Below are positions 1 to 8,165 of a stretch of 64,000 bases of DNA, piece by piece. The notes under the pieces are model-generated. The model made no database searches. It saw only the letters and a list, made by a program, of their open reading frames with translations, and had not been told where the DNA came from. The stretch covers positions 97,061 through 161,060 of the forward strand of contig JBBEBG010000040.1 in the NCBI GenBank assembly GCA_040882465.1, written 5' to 3'. Position numbers and translations under genes: made by a program. How positions within the stretch are numbered: position 1 is the stretch's first letter; each line of letters opens with the position of its first letter. The stretch comes from Gemmatimonadota bacterium (GTDB taxonomy: Bacteria; Gemmatimonadota; Gemmatimonadetes; Longimicrobiales; Gaopeijiaceae).

Positions 1-98
1 ATCCCCACACCGAGCGTCAGCACGGCGATGAGGGTGAGCCCCGGCTTCCTCCGCAGGAGCCGGGCGCCGTAGGGGAGGTCGTGCAGGAGCGTGCCCAT
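1..98 (-). CDS. FtsX/MacB-like ABC permease of the ADOP type, N-terminal fragment
   Basis: Only the first 32 codons are present; the gene runs off the left edge. The ATG is at 98-96 with GGAG about 8 nt upstream. The N-terminus reads MGTLLHDLPYGARLLRRKPG and then enters a hydrophobic stretch (LTLIAVLTLGVG). An amphipathic start followed by RRKPG and the first membrane helix is typical of the large orphan MacB-like permeases (ADOP family) common in Acidobacteria and Gemmatimonadota. These proteins belong to the FtsX superfamily and carry two repeated permease units. Substrate is unknown, and family membership rests on a short segment. Confidence 0.6.
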   Translation of the reverse strand, partial: MGTLLHDLPYGARLLRRKPGLTLIAVLTLGVG

Positions 99-231
99 GG
101 TGGTCTCCGGGGGAGGGGCGGCGCGCGGGGCGACGGGGCCCTTCGCATTTTGTGGTGCGATCCGGACGACCTTCCTAACTTGGGACATCCGGCGGGGACT
201 CATCGGCGACTCCCACCAAGGAGGTTCGGCC

Positions 232-666
232 ATGAAAATCCACGAGGTGCTCGACCGGAAGGGGAGAAATGTGGTCACCGTCGCCCCGGAGGCGACCGTC
301 GCCTTCGCCGTGCGCCTTCTCGTGCACCACGGGATCGGATCCGTCGTCGTGACGCGCGGCGAGCGGATTCTCGGGATCCTTACCGAGCGGGACGTCCTTC
401 GCCTGGCCGACCGCGATCCGACCGTCCTGGCCCTTCTTCCGGTAAGCGAGGTTATGACGGCCGAGCTCGTCGTCGGCGCGCCGGACGACGACCTCTCCTA
501 TGTCATGGAGGTCATGACCAATCGGAGAGTCCGGCACCTCCCCGTGGTAGACGAGGGCGTTCTCCAGGGCCTGATCTCGATCGGGGACGTGGTGAACGCG
601 CTCCGCCGAACCGCGGAGCACGAAAACCACTTCCTCCGGGACTACGTGCAGGGGGTGGTGCGCTGA
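232..666 (+). CDS. CBS-domain pair protein
   Basis: A 144-residue cytosolic protein made almost entirely of a tandem CBS (Bateman) module. CBS1 covers about residues 8-60 (TVAPEATVAFAVRLL, then GILTERDVLRL). CBS2 covers about 72-130 (VSEVMTAELVV, HLPVVDEGVLQGLISIGDVV). Bateman modules bind adenine nucleotides or S-adenosylmethionine and act as stand-alone sensors. The G-[IL]-[LI]-[TS]-x-x-D-[VL] ending of each repeat is intact in both copies. Translation starts at the ATG at 232, preceded by AAGGAGG at 218-224; an in-frame reading from further upstream has no such site. It is transcribed away from the permease fragment at the left edge. No partner enzyme is adjacent, so its target is unknown. 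Confidence 0.88.
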   Translation: MKIHEVLDRKGRNVVTVAPEATVAFAVRLLVHHGIGSVVVTRGERILGILTERDVLRLADRDPTVLALLPVSEVMTAELVVGAPDDDLSYVMEVMTNRRVRHLPVVDEGVLQGLISIGDVVNALRRTAEHENHFLRDYVQGVVR

Positions 667-675
667 CTCCTGCGA

Positions 676-1500
676 TCAGCCTTCCAGGATCTCCTCGAGG
701 AAGGTGATCGTGCGTGGCCAGGCACCCTGGGAGGCGCGCATGTTCGCGCCCTCCCGGCCGTCCTGCTGCCGGAGGAAGCCGTGCCCGGCTCCCTCGAAGA
801 TCTCGACGCCGTAGGGCACGTTCATCGGACCGAGGACGAAGCGCGCCGGCTCGATCGTCGCGTTCACGCGGGCGTCGTCCCCGGCGTAGAGCCCGAGAAT
901 CGGCGCGGCGGTGCGCTGGAGGTCGGTTTCGGCGGGCGAGCTTCCGTAATAGACGACCGCGCCATCGAGGCCGTCCCACGCCGTGGCGAAGGTGAAGCTC
1001 GAGGTCCCGCCCCAGCAAAAGCCGATCGATGCGACTCGATCCGTCGCGGCGGGAAGCGCGGTGGCATACTCCGCGCTCGCCTGGAGGCGGCGGTTCACCT
1101 CCGCCCGGTCGAGCTCACGGATGAGCGCCGTGGCGCCCTGCTGATCCACCGATTCCGTCCCGCCCCCACCCGGACCCTTTCCGCTGAGGAGGTCCGGCGC
1201 GATCGCGATGAATCCTTCGGCCGCGAGCTGATCGGCGACCCCTCGAATCCAGTCGGAGAGCCCGAAGATCTCGTGGATCACGACGACGACCGGGGCCGGA
1301 TCGGGGCGTTCGGGATAAACGACCCAGGCGCGCACCTCGTCGCCGCCTCCCGCGGGGACAGTGACCCATTCGCCGTGCCGGGGGGATGCATTCAGGCGGG
1401 CAGTCGCATCGGCCTCACCAGCGGGGAGTGTCTGCGCGAAGGCGGGAAAGGCCAAGATCAGAAAGAGGGCGGCAGTGGAAAAAATCGTGCGAACGCGCAT
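676..1500 (-). CDS. secreted dienelactone-hydrolase-family protein
   Basis: A 274-residue alpha/beta hydrolase of the dienelactone hydrolase (DLH) family. A signal peptide (MRVRTIFSTAALFLILAF, then PAFAQ) implies export. DLH enzymes use a Cys-Asp-His triad. Here the nucleophile elbow is IGFCWGG (Cys), the acid lies in YAGDDARV and the histidine in GAGHGF, so the triad looks complete; the early motif VVVIHEIFGL is also typical. The start is the ATG at 1500 with GGAG six bases upstream; the open frame extends 5' to 1620 but without a comparable site. Cytosolic DLHs open lactones in chloroaromatic breakdown, whereas secreted members such as this have no assigned substrate. The gene ends ten bases from the convergent CBS gene. 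Confidence 0.87.
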   Translation of the reverse strand: MRVRTIFSTAALFLILAFPAFAQTLPAGEADATARLNASPRHGEWVTVPAGGGDEVRAWVVYPERPDPAPVVVVIHEIFGLSDWIRGVADQLAAEGFIAIAPDLLSGKGPGGGGTESVDQQGATALIRELDRAEVNRRLQASAEYATALPAATDRVASIGFCWGGTSSFTFATAWDGLDGAVVYYGSSPAETDLQRTAAPILGLYAGDDARVNATIEPARFVLGPMNVPYGVEIFEGAGHGFLRQQDGREGANMRASQGAWPRTITFLEEILEG

Positions 1501-1636
1501 CGGTTTCTCCGGCATCGTGTGAGGGCCAAAGGACGGTTCTTTCAGAAACGACACTTCCGAGCGATCGGGGGTCCCGGACCATGGTTCGGCGCGCGAGACC
1601 CCGACGACCGATCGCTTCACGCGGTCGGGACCCTCA

Positions 1637-2464
1637 TCACATCCCCTGGACGACCGGGTTTCGAAGGATTCCGATCCCCTCGATCTCGACTTCGTATACG
1701 TCTCCCGGCTCCATCGCGCGGGTCGAGCCCATCGTCCCGGTCCAGATCAGGTCGCCCGGATACAGCGTGAAGTACGTCGAGATGTAGCTCAACATCTCGT
1801 GCATGTCGTAGAGAAGGTCTGAGCTGTTTTCCCCCTGTCGCACCTCGCCGTTCAGCCGCCCCTCGATGTCGAGATCGTGGTAGTCGAGCCCGCGGACGAG
1901 CACCGGACCGACGGCGTTGAATGTCCGGCTTCCCTTGGCACGGCTCCACTGGATGTCCGCTCCCTGCCAGGTCCGCTCGCTCACATCGTTCCCGGCCGAG
2001 ACCCCGAAGATGTAATTCGGGGCATCTTCGACGGACACATTCGTCGCTTCCCGCCCCACCACGGCGACCATCTCCGCCTCATAGTGGAGATTCTGGGAGT
2101 CCGGGGGACGGACGATGTTCTCCTCGTGACCGATGATGGACGAAGGAGGAACCAGGAAGAGCCCGGGATACTCAGCGGGCTCCCCGGTGATGTGGCTGAG
2201 GAAGTTGAACGCCGTCATGAAGATCTGCGTCGGATCCACGGGCGCCTTCAGCGCGACCGCCGACATCGCCACGGTCTGCCCTGTCCTCGTGCCATCCAGA
2301 TACGGGGCGTCGCTCAGTTGATGAACGATTTCGCCTTCGAGCTCCCCCCAGGAGATCGTTCCGCCCTGATCGTAACGCACGTACTGCGTGATCTGCGCCT
2401 CGGCCGCCACGGCGAGCGTGGAGAGCGCCGCGAGAGTGAAGAGCACCGGCTTCATCGAACGCAT
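1637..2464 (-). CDS. exported fumarylacetoacetate hydrolase-fold protein (copy 1)
   Basis: A 275-residue FAH-family protein with an N-terminal signal peptide (ATG at 2464, GGGAGG 9 nt upstream; cleavage probably after VAAEAQ). FAH-fold enzymes cleave C-C bonds or decarboxylate 2-oxoacids with a Mg/Ca ion held by Glu-x-Glu and Asp. Both are visible: HYEAEMVAVVG supplies E-x-E and FGVSAGNDVSER the Asp. The end LYPGDLIWTGTMG, then MEPGDVYEVEIEGIG, is the standard family C-terminus. Most FAH proteins are cytosolic, so export is the odd feature. Two further secreted paralogues lie at 18132-19879. Substrate unknown. Confidence 0.86.
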   Translation of the reverse strand: MRSMKPVLFTLAALSTLAVAAEAQITQYVRYDQGGTISWGELEGEIVHQLSDAPYLDGTRTGQTVAMSAVALKAPVDPTQIFMTAFNFLSHITGEPAEYPGLFLVPPSSIIGHEENIVRPPDSQNLHYEAEMVAVVGREATNVSVEDAPNYIFGVSAGNDVSERTWQGADIQWSRAKGSRTFNAVGPVLVRGLDYHDLDIEGRLNGEVRQGENSSDLLYDMHEMLSYISTYFTLYPGDLIWTGTMGSTRAMEPGDVYEVEIEGIGILRNPVVQGM

Positions 2465-2650
2465 CAAAACACACCTCCCAGGTCTGGACGCGGGGCACCT
2501 TCAACAAACGAGTCTTTTTTCACCGCCTCCACCGCATTGGTTCCTCGTCACCATACGAGCCGAAGGGGCGCCAGGCCATCCCGATCCGCCGGCCCGGCGC
2601 CCCTCCCAACTTCTTTCCACCAACTAGCCCCTGACCGGGCGGGGCGGACT

Positions 2651-3700
2651 TCACATGTCGAGGCGCACCCGCTGGACCCTCCAGTTTCCGACTTCGCCGA
2701 TGAGGAGCTGGGGAGCGTTCCGGCAGTCGATCGCGTTCACGGTGCCGAACTCACCCGGCAGCTTTCCCGCCCGGCCGAACTGGCCGAGTACCCGACCGTC
2801 GAGCGAGAGGACGTAGATCTCGCCCGCGACGTCAATGTTGTCCGTCGGATTCGAATTCGAGACGAAGAGCCGCTGATTCGGCGGCGGCGAGATGCAGATC
2901 GCCGAGGGCGCGCCCACGCCGGTGATCTGGCGTTGGAAGTTCCCCTGCGTATCGAAGACCTGAATTCGCTCGTTCCCTCGATCGGCCACGTAAACGTTGT
3001 CCTGTGCGTCGATCGCGATCCCGTGAGGAGTAGTGAACTGCCCCTGCTCGGTTCCGCGTTCTCCCCAGTTCATGATCCAGCGTCCCTCGGGCGTATACTT
3101 CGCGATGCGGGCGTTTCCATAGCCGTCGGAGACGTAGATGTTGCCCTGGGAGTCCCAGGCGACGTCGGTCGGTCGGGAGAAGCTTTCTCCCGCGGTCCCC
3201 GCGCCACTCCCTCGTCCGGGGGCCGGGGGCGTTCCCGGCTCGGGCGGTGGCGCCGTCGGAATCGTCATCGCCTCCGGTTTCCGGCCAAAGACCATCCGGA
3301 TCCGTCCGTTCGGATCGAAGCTGACGACCTGGTTCGCGAGCCGGTCCACGATCCAGATGTTGTCCTGCGGATCCACGCGAACCTGCTGAGCGAACAGGAG
3401 CCCATAGGCGCCCGTGCCCAGCTCGCGCATGTAGATCCCGTTCGACGAAAATTGGAAAAGCCGCGAACCACCGTGCGACACGGTTCGCGCCGTCCCGATC
3501 GTCACCGTGGGATTCCCGGTGCGTGTGTAAACGAAGATCTCTCCCCGTGAGTTCGTCGCGACGCCCGCGACCTCACCGAGGTGGATGTTCGGCGGGAGGC
3601 CGAGAAAGGTTTCGGCCGTGAAGGGAATGTTCTGGCCCGACAGGGAAGCTCCCGGAAGGCCGATCGCCGCGAAGATCGCGAGAATGAGAAATCGCTTCAT
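2651..3700 (-). CDS. secreted NHL-repeat beta-propeller protein (copy 1)
   Basis: A 349-residue exported protein with signal peptide (MKRFLILAIFAAIGLPGASL, then SGQ) and NHL repeats forming a six-bladed propeller. Recurrent blade motifs include WDSQGNIYVSDGYGNARIAK and IDAQDNVYVADRGNERIQVF. TPHGIAIDAQ followed by ADRGNxRIQ resembles the lyase half (PAL) of peptidylglycine amidating monooxygenase; the last blade has VNAIDC, lacking the histidine present at this place in the neighbour. The ATG at 3700 is preceded by GAGG inside a 10-nt gap after the stop of the paralogue at 3711-4772, so translation is probably coupled. A proline/glycine-rich insert (TAPPPEPGTPPAPGRGSGAG) sits between two blades. 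Biochemical role unknown. Confidence 0.85.
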   Translation of the reverse strand: MKRFLILAIFAAIGLPGASLSGQNIPFTAETFLGLPPNIHLGEVAGVATNSRGEIFVYTRTGNPTVTIGTARTVSHGGSRLFQFSSNGIYMRELGTGAYGLLFAQQVRVDPQDNIWIVDRLANQVVSFDPNGRIRMVFGRKPEAMTIPTAPPPEPGTPPAPGRGSGAGTAGESFSRPTDVAWDSQGNIYVSDGYGNARIAKYTPEGRWIMNWGERGTEQGQFTTPHGIAIDAQDNVYVADRGNERIQVFDTQGNFQRQITGVGAPSAICISPPPNQRLFVSNSNPTDNIDVAGEIYVLSLDGRVLGQFGRAGKLPGEFGTVNAIDCRNAPQLLIGEVGNWRVQRVRLDM

Positions 3701-3710
3701 GGGAGTCACC

Positions 3711-4772
3711 TCAGCGGTCCGAGTCGGATGCGAGCCTCGGATGCTTCACGAGGATCTTCTGTACGCGCCAGGCCGAGATCTCGGCGACGATGAGCTCGGC
3801 GGGATTTCGGCAGTCGAGTCCATGCACCGTCTGGAACTGGCCGATGTTTTTCCCCGCCTCACCAAAGCGTCCGATGATCGTCCCGTCGAGCTCCATCATG
3901 TAGATCTCGCCCGTCTGCGCCCACGATGCGGCGGGATTCGAGTCCGGGTTCGAGTTCGATACGAAGAGATACTGGTGTTCGCCGCCCGAGACGCAGAGCT
4001 CCCAGGGATTCCCGACGGTGTCGTAGGTGGCGATGAGGTTCAGGTCGTTGTCGAGGACCTGGACACGTCGGTTCCCGCGATCCCCCACGTATACGCGTCC
4101 CTGCCGGTCCACCGCGAGGGTGTGCGGAGTGTTCAGCTCATCCACCGCCTCTCCCCTCTCGTTCGTCGCGAACTGCCCGAGGAAACGGCCCTCCAGCGAG
4201 TACTTCACGACACGGCTGTTCTGGTATCCGTCGGAAATGAAGATGTTGCCCTGCGGATCGAAGCCGACATCGGTTGGGCGCGCGAAGAGGTAGGGCTCGT
4301 TCAGCCGGACGATGGCGTTGGCGTGGAGCACGCCGTCGGCCGCTTCGGGCCGCGCCCCGAGGACCATTTCGACCCGTCCCGCCGGGTTGAATTTGATGAC
4401 CATGTTGGTCCCCTCGTCCACGGCCCAGATGTTGTCCAGCGAGTCCACGCGGACCTTGTGGGCGAACTCGAAGCCGTAAAGGCCCTCACCGATCTCGCGG
4501 ACGTAGTTCCCGCTCGGATCGAACTCGAAGAGGCGGGTATCGCCGGTCCGCGTGTAAACGAAGATGTGACCGCGGGAGTTCGTCGCGACGCCCATCGCCT
4601 CCCCGAGGTGAATATCCGGCGGAAGCTTTAGGAAGTCGGGGACTGACTCGAACTCGATCTCCGGCACATCTTCCGCCAACGCGCGGCTCTGGCCGGAGAG
4701 GGGGCCGGCGCTCGCGAGCGCCAGAAAAAGCGGCGCGAGCATGGCCGCGCCGCACAGCGGGTGTCGCTTCAT
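3711..4772 (-). CDS. secreted NHL-repeat beta-propeller protein (copy 2)
   Basis: A 353-residue exported paralogue of the downstream propeller. The ATG at 4772 has GGAG 6 nt upstream and begins a signal peptide (MKRHPLCGAAMLAPLFLALA). The mature part opens with PPDIHLGEAMGVATNSRG, nearly the same as the neighbour (PPNIHLGEVAGVATNSRG), then has blades such as RVDSLDNIWAVDEGTNMVIK and TLAVDRQGRVYVGDRGNRRV. Histidines occur in TPHTLAVD and in the last blade (VHGLDCRNPAELIVAE), so it keeps one more PAL-like histidine than copy 1. It is the first gene of a two-gene unit and arose by tandem duplication. No membrane segment other than the signal is seen. Confidence 0.86.
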   Translation of the reverse strand: MKRHPLCGAAMLAPLFLALASAGPLSGQSRALAEDVPEIEFESVPDFLKLPPDIHLGEAMGVATNSRGHIFVYTRTGDTRLFEFDPSGNYVREIGEGLYGFEFAHKVRVDSLDNIWAVDEGTNMVIKFNPAGRVEMVLGARPEAADGVLHANAIVRLNEPYLFARPTDVGFDPQGNIFISDGYQNSRVVKYSLEGRFLGQFATNERGEAVDELNTPHTLAVDRQGRVYVGDRGNRRVQVLDNDLNLIATYDTVGNPWELCVSGGEHQYLFVSNSNPDSNPAASWAQTGEIYMMELDGTIIGRFGEAGKNIGQFQTVHGLDCRNPAELIVAEISAWRVQKILVKHPRLASDSDR

Positions 4773-4869
4773 GGGTGTCTCCGAAGGGGGATCCAGCCGC
4801 GCGATCCGTCGCACGGGATGCTCCGGGCCGCGCGAGCAAGCTAGGCGGCGGCGGAAATTTCTACAATAC

Positions 4870-4942
4870 GGCCGGAATGGGACGGCCGGAATGGGACGGC
4901 CGGAATGGGATGTGCCGGAATGGGATGCGGCCGGAATGGCAC
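4870..4942. repeat. short tandem repeat, about 14-bp unit
   Basis: Five consecutive copies of GGCCGGAATGGGAC or variants lie between two minus-strand genes. Units 1 and 2 (4870-4883, 4884-4897) are identical, unit 3 (4898-4911) differs at the last base, and units 4 and 5 (4912-4926, 4927-4942) are 15-16 nt with extra substitutions. The array falls between the SurE stop (4976) and the propeller start (4772), so it is in the 5' region of the propeller operon or between transcripts. No protein-coding role is apparent. Confidence 0.9.
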
Positions 4943-4975
4943 GGCGGGCGGGGGCCGCCGGGGATTTCCACGGCG

Positions 4976-5824
4976 TCAGGGATCGAGCCGCAGGTCCCAC
5001 CCGGAGAGGCGCTCCAACATCTCGAGATCGGTCCAGTCGTACCGAAGGGGCGTCACGGTGACGAAGCCGTCGAGATACGCGGCCGTATCCGTATCCTCGC
5101 CGCCTCGAATGGCCGGGCGGAGGACGGATCGGTAGGAGGTCGAATCGGGACCGGTGGCGATCTCCTCGAAAGAGCCGACTCCGAAGTACGATCCACCCAT
5201 CCGTGCCGCCCGGATTCCCCTGAGCTCGCCTCCGGGAATATTGATCGAGAGCATCACGCGGGAAGGAAGCCCTTCTTCTAGCACCATGCGCACGATCCGC
5301 GCGGTGATCGCCGCCGAGCGCGCGTAGTCCTGTTGCGCGCCCTGAGACGTCGCGATCGCCGGAATCCCATGATGCAGGGCTTCCATGGCCGCGCCGACCG
5401 TCCCCGACGAGTGGGAGATCTCTCCCGTGTTCGCACCGGCGTTGATTCCGGAAACCACGAGGTCGAACGGGCGTTCGACTCCCAAATGGAGAATTCCGAA
5501 TTTCGCCGCGTCGGCGGGCGTCGCATTGACGCCGTACCCGAAGAGCTCTCCGTCCCGGTAGAACGGCTTCAGTTCCGCACGAATCGTACGAATCACGCTG
5601 GAGTGACTTCCGCCGGAGTAGTTCTCGGAGGGGGCGACGACGACCACGTCGGCGAAGGTCTTCAGCTCGTTCACGATCGCCGCGATCCCAGTCGAGCCGA
5701 TCCCGTCGTCGTTCGTCACGAGTATGCGGGGGCGCGCGTCCTGCGCGGCGGCGCCGAGGGGGGAGGCGATAAGCAGGATGACGACGAGCGTTCGCAGGAC
5801 GGCGGTCGGCGAGGGAGTCGGCAT
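4976..5824 (-). CDS. surE: SurE-family 5'/3'-nucleotidase with signal peptide
   Basis: A 282-residue SurE-family acid phosphatase, which removes phosphate from nucleoside monophosphates using a divalent metal. The N-terminal metal motif is intact (RILVTNDDGI, Asp-Asp), followed by the loop APSENYSGGSHSSV and the signature SGINAGANTG. The start at 5824 (GGAG 8 nt upstream) adds a signal peptide (MPTPSPTAVLRTLVVILLIA, then SPLGAAAQ) absent from classical cytosolic SurE, so this copy should act outside the cytoplasm, perhaps scavenging phosphate from nucleotides. It is transcribed divergently from the propeller at 5984. The enzyme class is well supported; the export prediction rests on the signal peptide. 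Confidence 0.9.
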   Translation of the reverse strand: MPTPSPTAVLRTLVVILLIASPLGAAAQDARPRILVTNDDGIGSTGIAAIVNELKTFADVVVVAPSENYSGGSHSSVIRTIRAELKPFYRDGELFGYGVNATPADAAKFGILHLGVERPFDLVVSGINAGANTGEISHSSGTVGAAMEALHHGIPAIATSQGAQQDYARSAAITARIVRMVLEEGLPSRVMLSINIPGGELRGIRAARMGGSYFGVGSFEEIATGPDSTSYRSVLRPAIRGGEDTDTAAYLDGFVTVTPLRYDWTDLEMLERLSGWDLRLDP

Positions 5825-5983
5825 CCTGACATCTCCGATGATGGAACGTGAAAGACGGCTTTTCCGCAGGGTAGCACAGCGCCGGCAGACGCGCCATTGC
5901 GTGTTTCCTGGCCCGACCCGCATGCGTCGTGCTAAGGTGACTTCCTGAAGGATGGCGAGCACTCGAGCGAAAGGAGGAACGCG

Positions 5984-7132
5984 ATGTCAGGATTTCGGAT
6001 GCGATTCTCGGTGTTCTCCGCGGCGATGTCGGGAGCCGCCGTCGCGCTGGTCCTCTTGGCGGCTCCGCCGCAGGCCTTTGGCCAAGGAGCCCAGATGGGG
6101 GCCGGCGAGGTCGCTCCCATCAACAACCTTCCGAACCCCTACGAAACGGTCCGGAACTGGGGCACCCTCCCCGGCGGCCGCAGCTGGGGGTCCGTGAGCG
6201 GCATCCATGTGGATATCGACGGTGTGCATATCTGGGCGGCCGACCGCTGCGGCACGAACTCCTGCGCGGGTTCCGCCGTGGACCCGATCGTGAAGCTCGA
6301 CGGGGCGGGGAACGTGGTGACGAGCTTCGGTGCGGGGCTCTTGATCTGGCCGCACGGGATGCACGTGGACCGCGAAGGGAACGTCTGGATCGTGGACGCC
6401 CGCGCCGCGAATGCCGGCGAGCTGGAGCGCTTCCCCGACGCGGCCGGCCTCGGACACAGAGTGGTCAAGTTCAGTCCCACCGGAGAAGTCCTCCTCACGC
6501 TGGGAACGGGCGGGTCCCCCGGTGAACCTCCCACTGGTTTTTTCGAGCCGAACGACGTGATCACGGCCCCGAACGGTGACATCTTCGTTTCGGAAGCCCA
6601 CAACGCGCAGTTCATCAGCGACCCGGCCCAGGCGGGCGCGGTCGGCCGGATCTCCAAGTTCTCGGCGGACGGGACCTTCATTCGGAGCTGGGGGACCTTC
6701 GGCTTCGAGCCGGGGCAGTTCCGGGGACCCCACGCGCTCGCGATGGATTCTCAGGGTAGGCTCTTCGTCTCCGACCGGGGGAATAACCGGATCCAGATCT
6801 TCGACCAGGAGGGCAACCTGCTCGACGTCTGGATGCAGTTCAGCCGGATCAGCGGCCTTTCCATCGACGCGAACGACGTGCTCTACGCGGTGGACTCGGA
6901 GTCCGATCCGAACTACAACCCGGGGTGGCGGAAGGGTGTTCGCGTGGGAAGCGCCGCCACCGGCGAAGTCTGGTATTTCATTCCCGAACATGTCTCCGAT
7001 CGCCCATCCGGGATGGGCGGATTCGGGGCGATGGGCGAGGGAATCACGGCGGACGCGGAGGGCAACCTCTACGTGGGTGAGGTCGGACCGATCCAGGGAA
7101 TCACGAAATTCATCCCCCGCCTCGTGCCCTGA
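5984..7132 (+). CDS. secreted NHL-repeat beta-propeller protein (copy 3)
   Basis: A 382-residue exported propeller protein. AAAGGAGG lies just upstream of the ATG at 5984, and a signal peptide ends near PPQAFGQ. Blades are clear: MHVDREGNVWIVDARAAN, VITAPNGDIFVSEAHNAQ, AMDSQGRLFVSDRGNNRIQI, ITADAEGNLYVGEVGPIQG. The PHALAMDSQG...SDRGNNRIQ motif recalls peptidyl-amidoglycolate lyase (PAL) folds, as in the two propellers at 2651-4772. It differs from them by a CGTNSCAG cysteine pair early in the chain and by being on the opposite strand. Substrate unknown. Confidence 0.85.
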   Translation: MSGFRMRFSVFSAAMSGAAVALVLLAAPPQAFGQGAQMGAGEVAPINNLPNPYETVRNWGTLPGGRSWGSVSGIHVDIDGVHIWAADRCGTNSCAGSAVDPIVKLDGAGNVVTSFGAGLLIWPHGMHVDREGNVWIVDARAANAGELERFPDAAGLGHRVVKFSPTGEVLLTLGTGGSPGEPPTGFFEPNDVITAPNGDIFVSEAHNAQFISDPAQAGAVGRISKFSADGTFIRSWGTFGFEPGQFRGPHALAMDSQGRLFVSDRGNNRIQIFDQEGNLLDVWMQFSRISGLSIDANDVLYAVDSESDPNYNPGWRKGVRVGSAATGEVWYFIPEHVSDRPSGMGGFGAMGEGITADAEGNLYVGEVGPIQGITKFIPRLVP

Positions 7133-7153
7133 GCGGGCGACGGTCGCGCTTCA

Positions 7154-7186
7154 GGGGGCCGGGCCGCTCGACTCGGCCGGGCCCCT
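7154..7186. terminator. GC-rich hairpin between convergent genes
   Basis: Arms 7154-7166 and 7174-7186 pair over 13 positions with one G-G mismatch and one G-T, around the 7-nt loop 7167-7173. It fills the 58-nt gap between the propeller stop (7132) and the cytochrome stop (7191), so it could terminate both transcripts. It lacks a U-tract, so it may work through Rho or only as a stability element. Confidence 0.5.
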
Positions 7187-7190
7187 CCTC

Positions 7191-8165
7191 TCAGGGAGTC
7201 GGCGTCGGGGTCGGCGGCAGCGACTGGAGGTAGGTCCAGAGCGCCCGGAGCTCGATGTCGGTCATGACATTGGCGGCCGGCGTGACGAAGGTCATCGGCG
7301 CGACGAGCGGCGTTCCGTCCGGGCGAACCGCCTCCCGCATGGCCGCCAGGAAGTCGTCGTAGCTCCAGCCCGCCAGGCCGTCCGTGTGGGGCGTCAGATT
7401 CCGGGCCGGCGGCCAGCTCGGATCGCCTCCCGCGATGGGCCCGCCCGCGAGACTCGTCCCGTGGCACCCCGTGCAGGTGCCGGCGAGGTGCCGGCCGAAC
7501 TCGACCGAGACCTCCGCCGGGGGGGGGACGAGTTCATGCGGGGCGTTGTGGTCTTCAATCATCGCGGCGGCCGCGGGGAGCTGGCCGGTCGCGATGAGGA
7601 TCCGGCCGAGTGGCCCGAACGATGGCGGCGCCACCTCGTTGTCCACCGGCGGGACCGACTCGATGAATGCCACCATATCGGAAAGCTCCCGATCCGTCAT
7701 CAGGAGGAAGTCCCCGGCCGGCATCATCGAGGGGCGTCCGTCCGGGAGGACGCCGTGCCGCACGGCACGGTCCCAGTCCGCGGGCGAGTACGCCGCCGTT
7801 TTTCCGCCCGCCCCGGCCGTCAGGTTCGGGCCGAGCAGGGTCCCCATCGGAAAGGCGTCAATCATCACGCCACCGGACAGGTCGGCGCCATGGCAATCCG
7901 CGCACGCATGCCTCGCATGAATCAGATGCTCACCCCGCTCTCGGGCTCGCTCCAGCGCGATGGCACCCCCCGGATCCTCCATGATCTCAAGCTGGGCAAG
8001 CTCCTCCTGGGTGAGGGGGAAGGGGACCGCGAAGTCCACCCGATGTGTCTCGTAGGTGCGTGTGAGCGCCTGGTTCGTTGCGTAGCTCGCCCACAGGTAG
8101 GCGCCGACGGCCAGGACGAGCACAAGTCCCACGAGAAGCCCCAGCACCTTGAGTAGCGACTTCAT
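7191..8165 (-). CDS. membrane-anchored dihaem cytochrome c
   Basis: A 324-residue protein with an N-terminal membrane anchor (MKSLLKVLGLLVGLVLVLAV) and two c-type haem sites. The first is HACADCHGADLSG (CADCH) and the second GTCTGCHGTSLAGG (CTGCH). Each domain ends with an AFIESVPP- or TYLQSLPP-like segment typical of short electron-transfer cytochromes c, and methionines in GDFLLMTD and VAPMTFV could be the distal ligands. The ATG at 8165-8163 overlaps the stop of the upstream MerR gene by 4 nt, so the two are cotranslated and probably coregulated. It should sit on the periplasmic face of the inner membrane; its electron partner is not in the window. Confidence 0.9.
   Translation of the reverse strand: MKSLLKVLGLLVGLVLVLAVGAYLWASYATNQALTRTYETHRVDFAVPFPLTQEELAQLEIMEDPGGAIALERARERGEHLIHARHACADCHGADLSGGVMIDAFPMGTLLGPNLTAGAGGKTAAYSPADWDRAVRHGVLPDGRPSMMPAGDFLLMTDRELSDMVAFIESVPPVDNEVAPPSFGPLGRILIATGQLPAAAAMIEDHNAPHELVPPPAEVSVEFGRHLAGTCTGCHGTSLAGGPIAGGDPSWPPARNLTPHTDGLAGWSYDDFLAAMREAVRPDGTPLVAPMTFVTPAANVMTDIELRALWTYLQSLPPTPTPTP

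Noticed and set aside
6576-8156. 526-codon plus-strand frame spanning the propeller end and the cytochrome gene
   Set aside because: It runs across the end of a same-strand gene in another frame and then antisense to a clear cytochrome c gene; composition is Arg/Ser-rich and no domain is seen.
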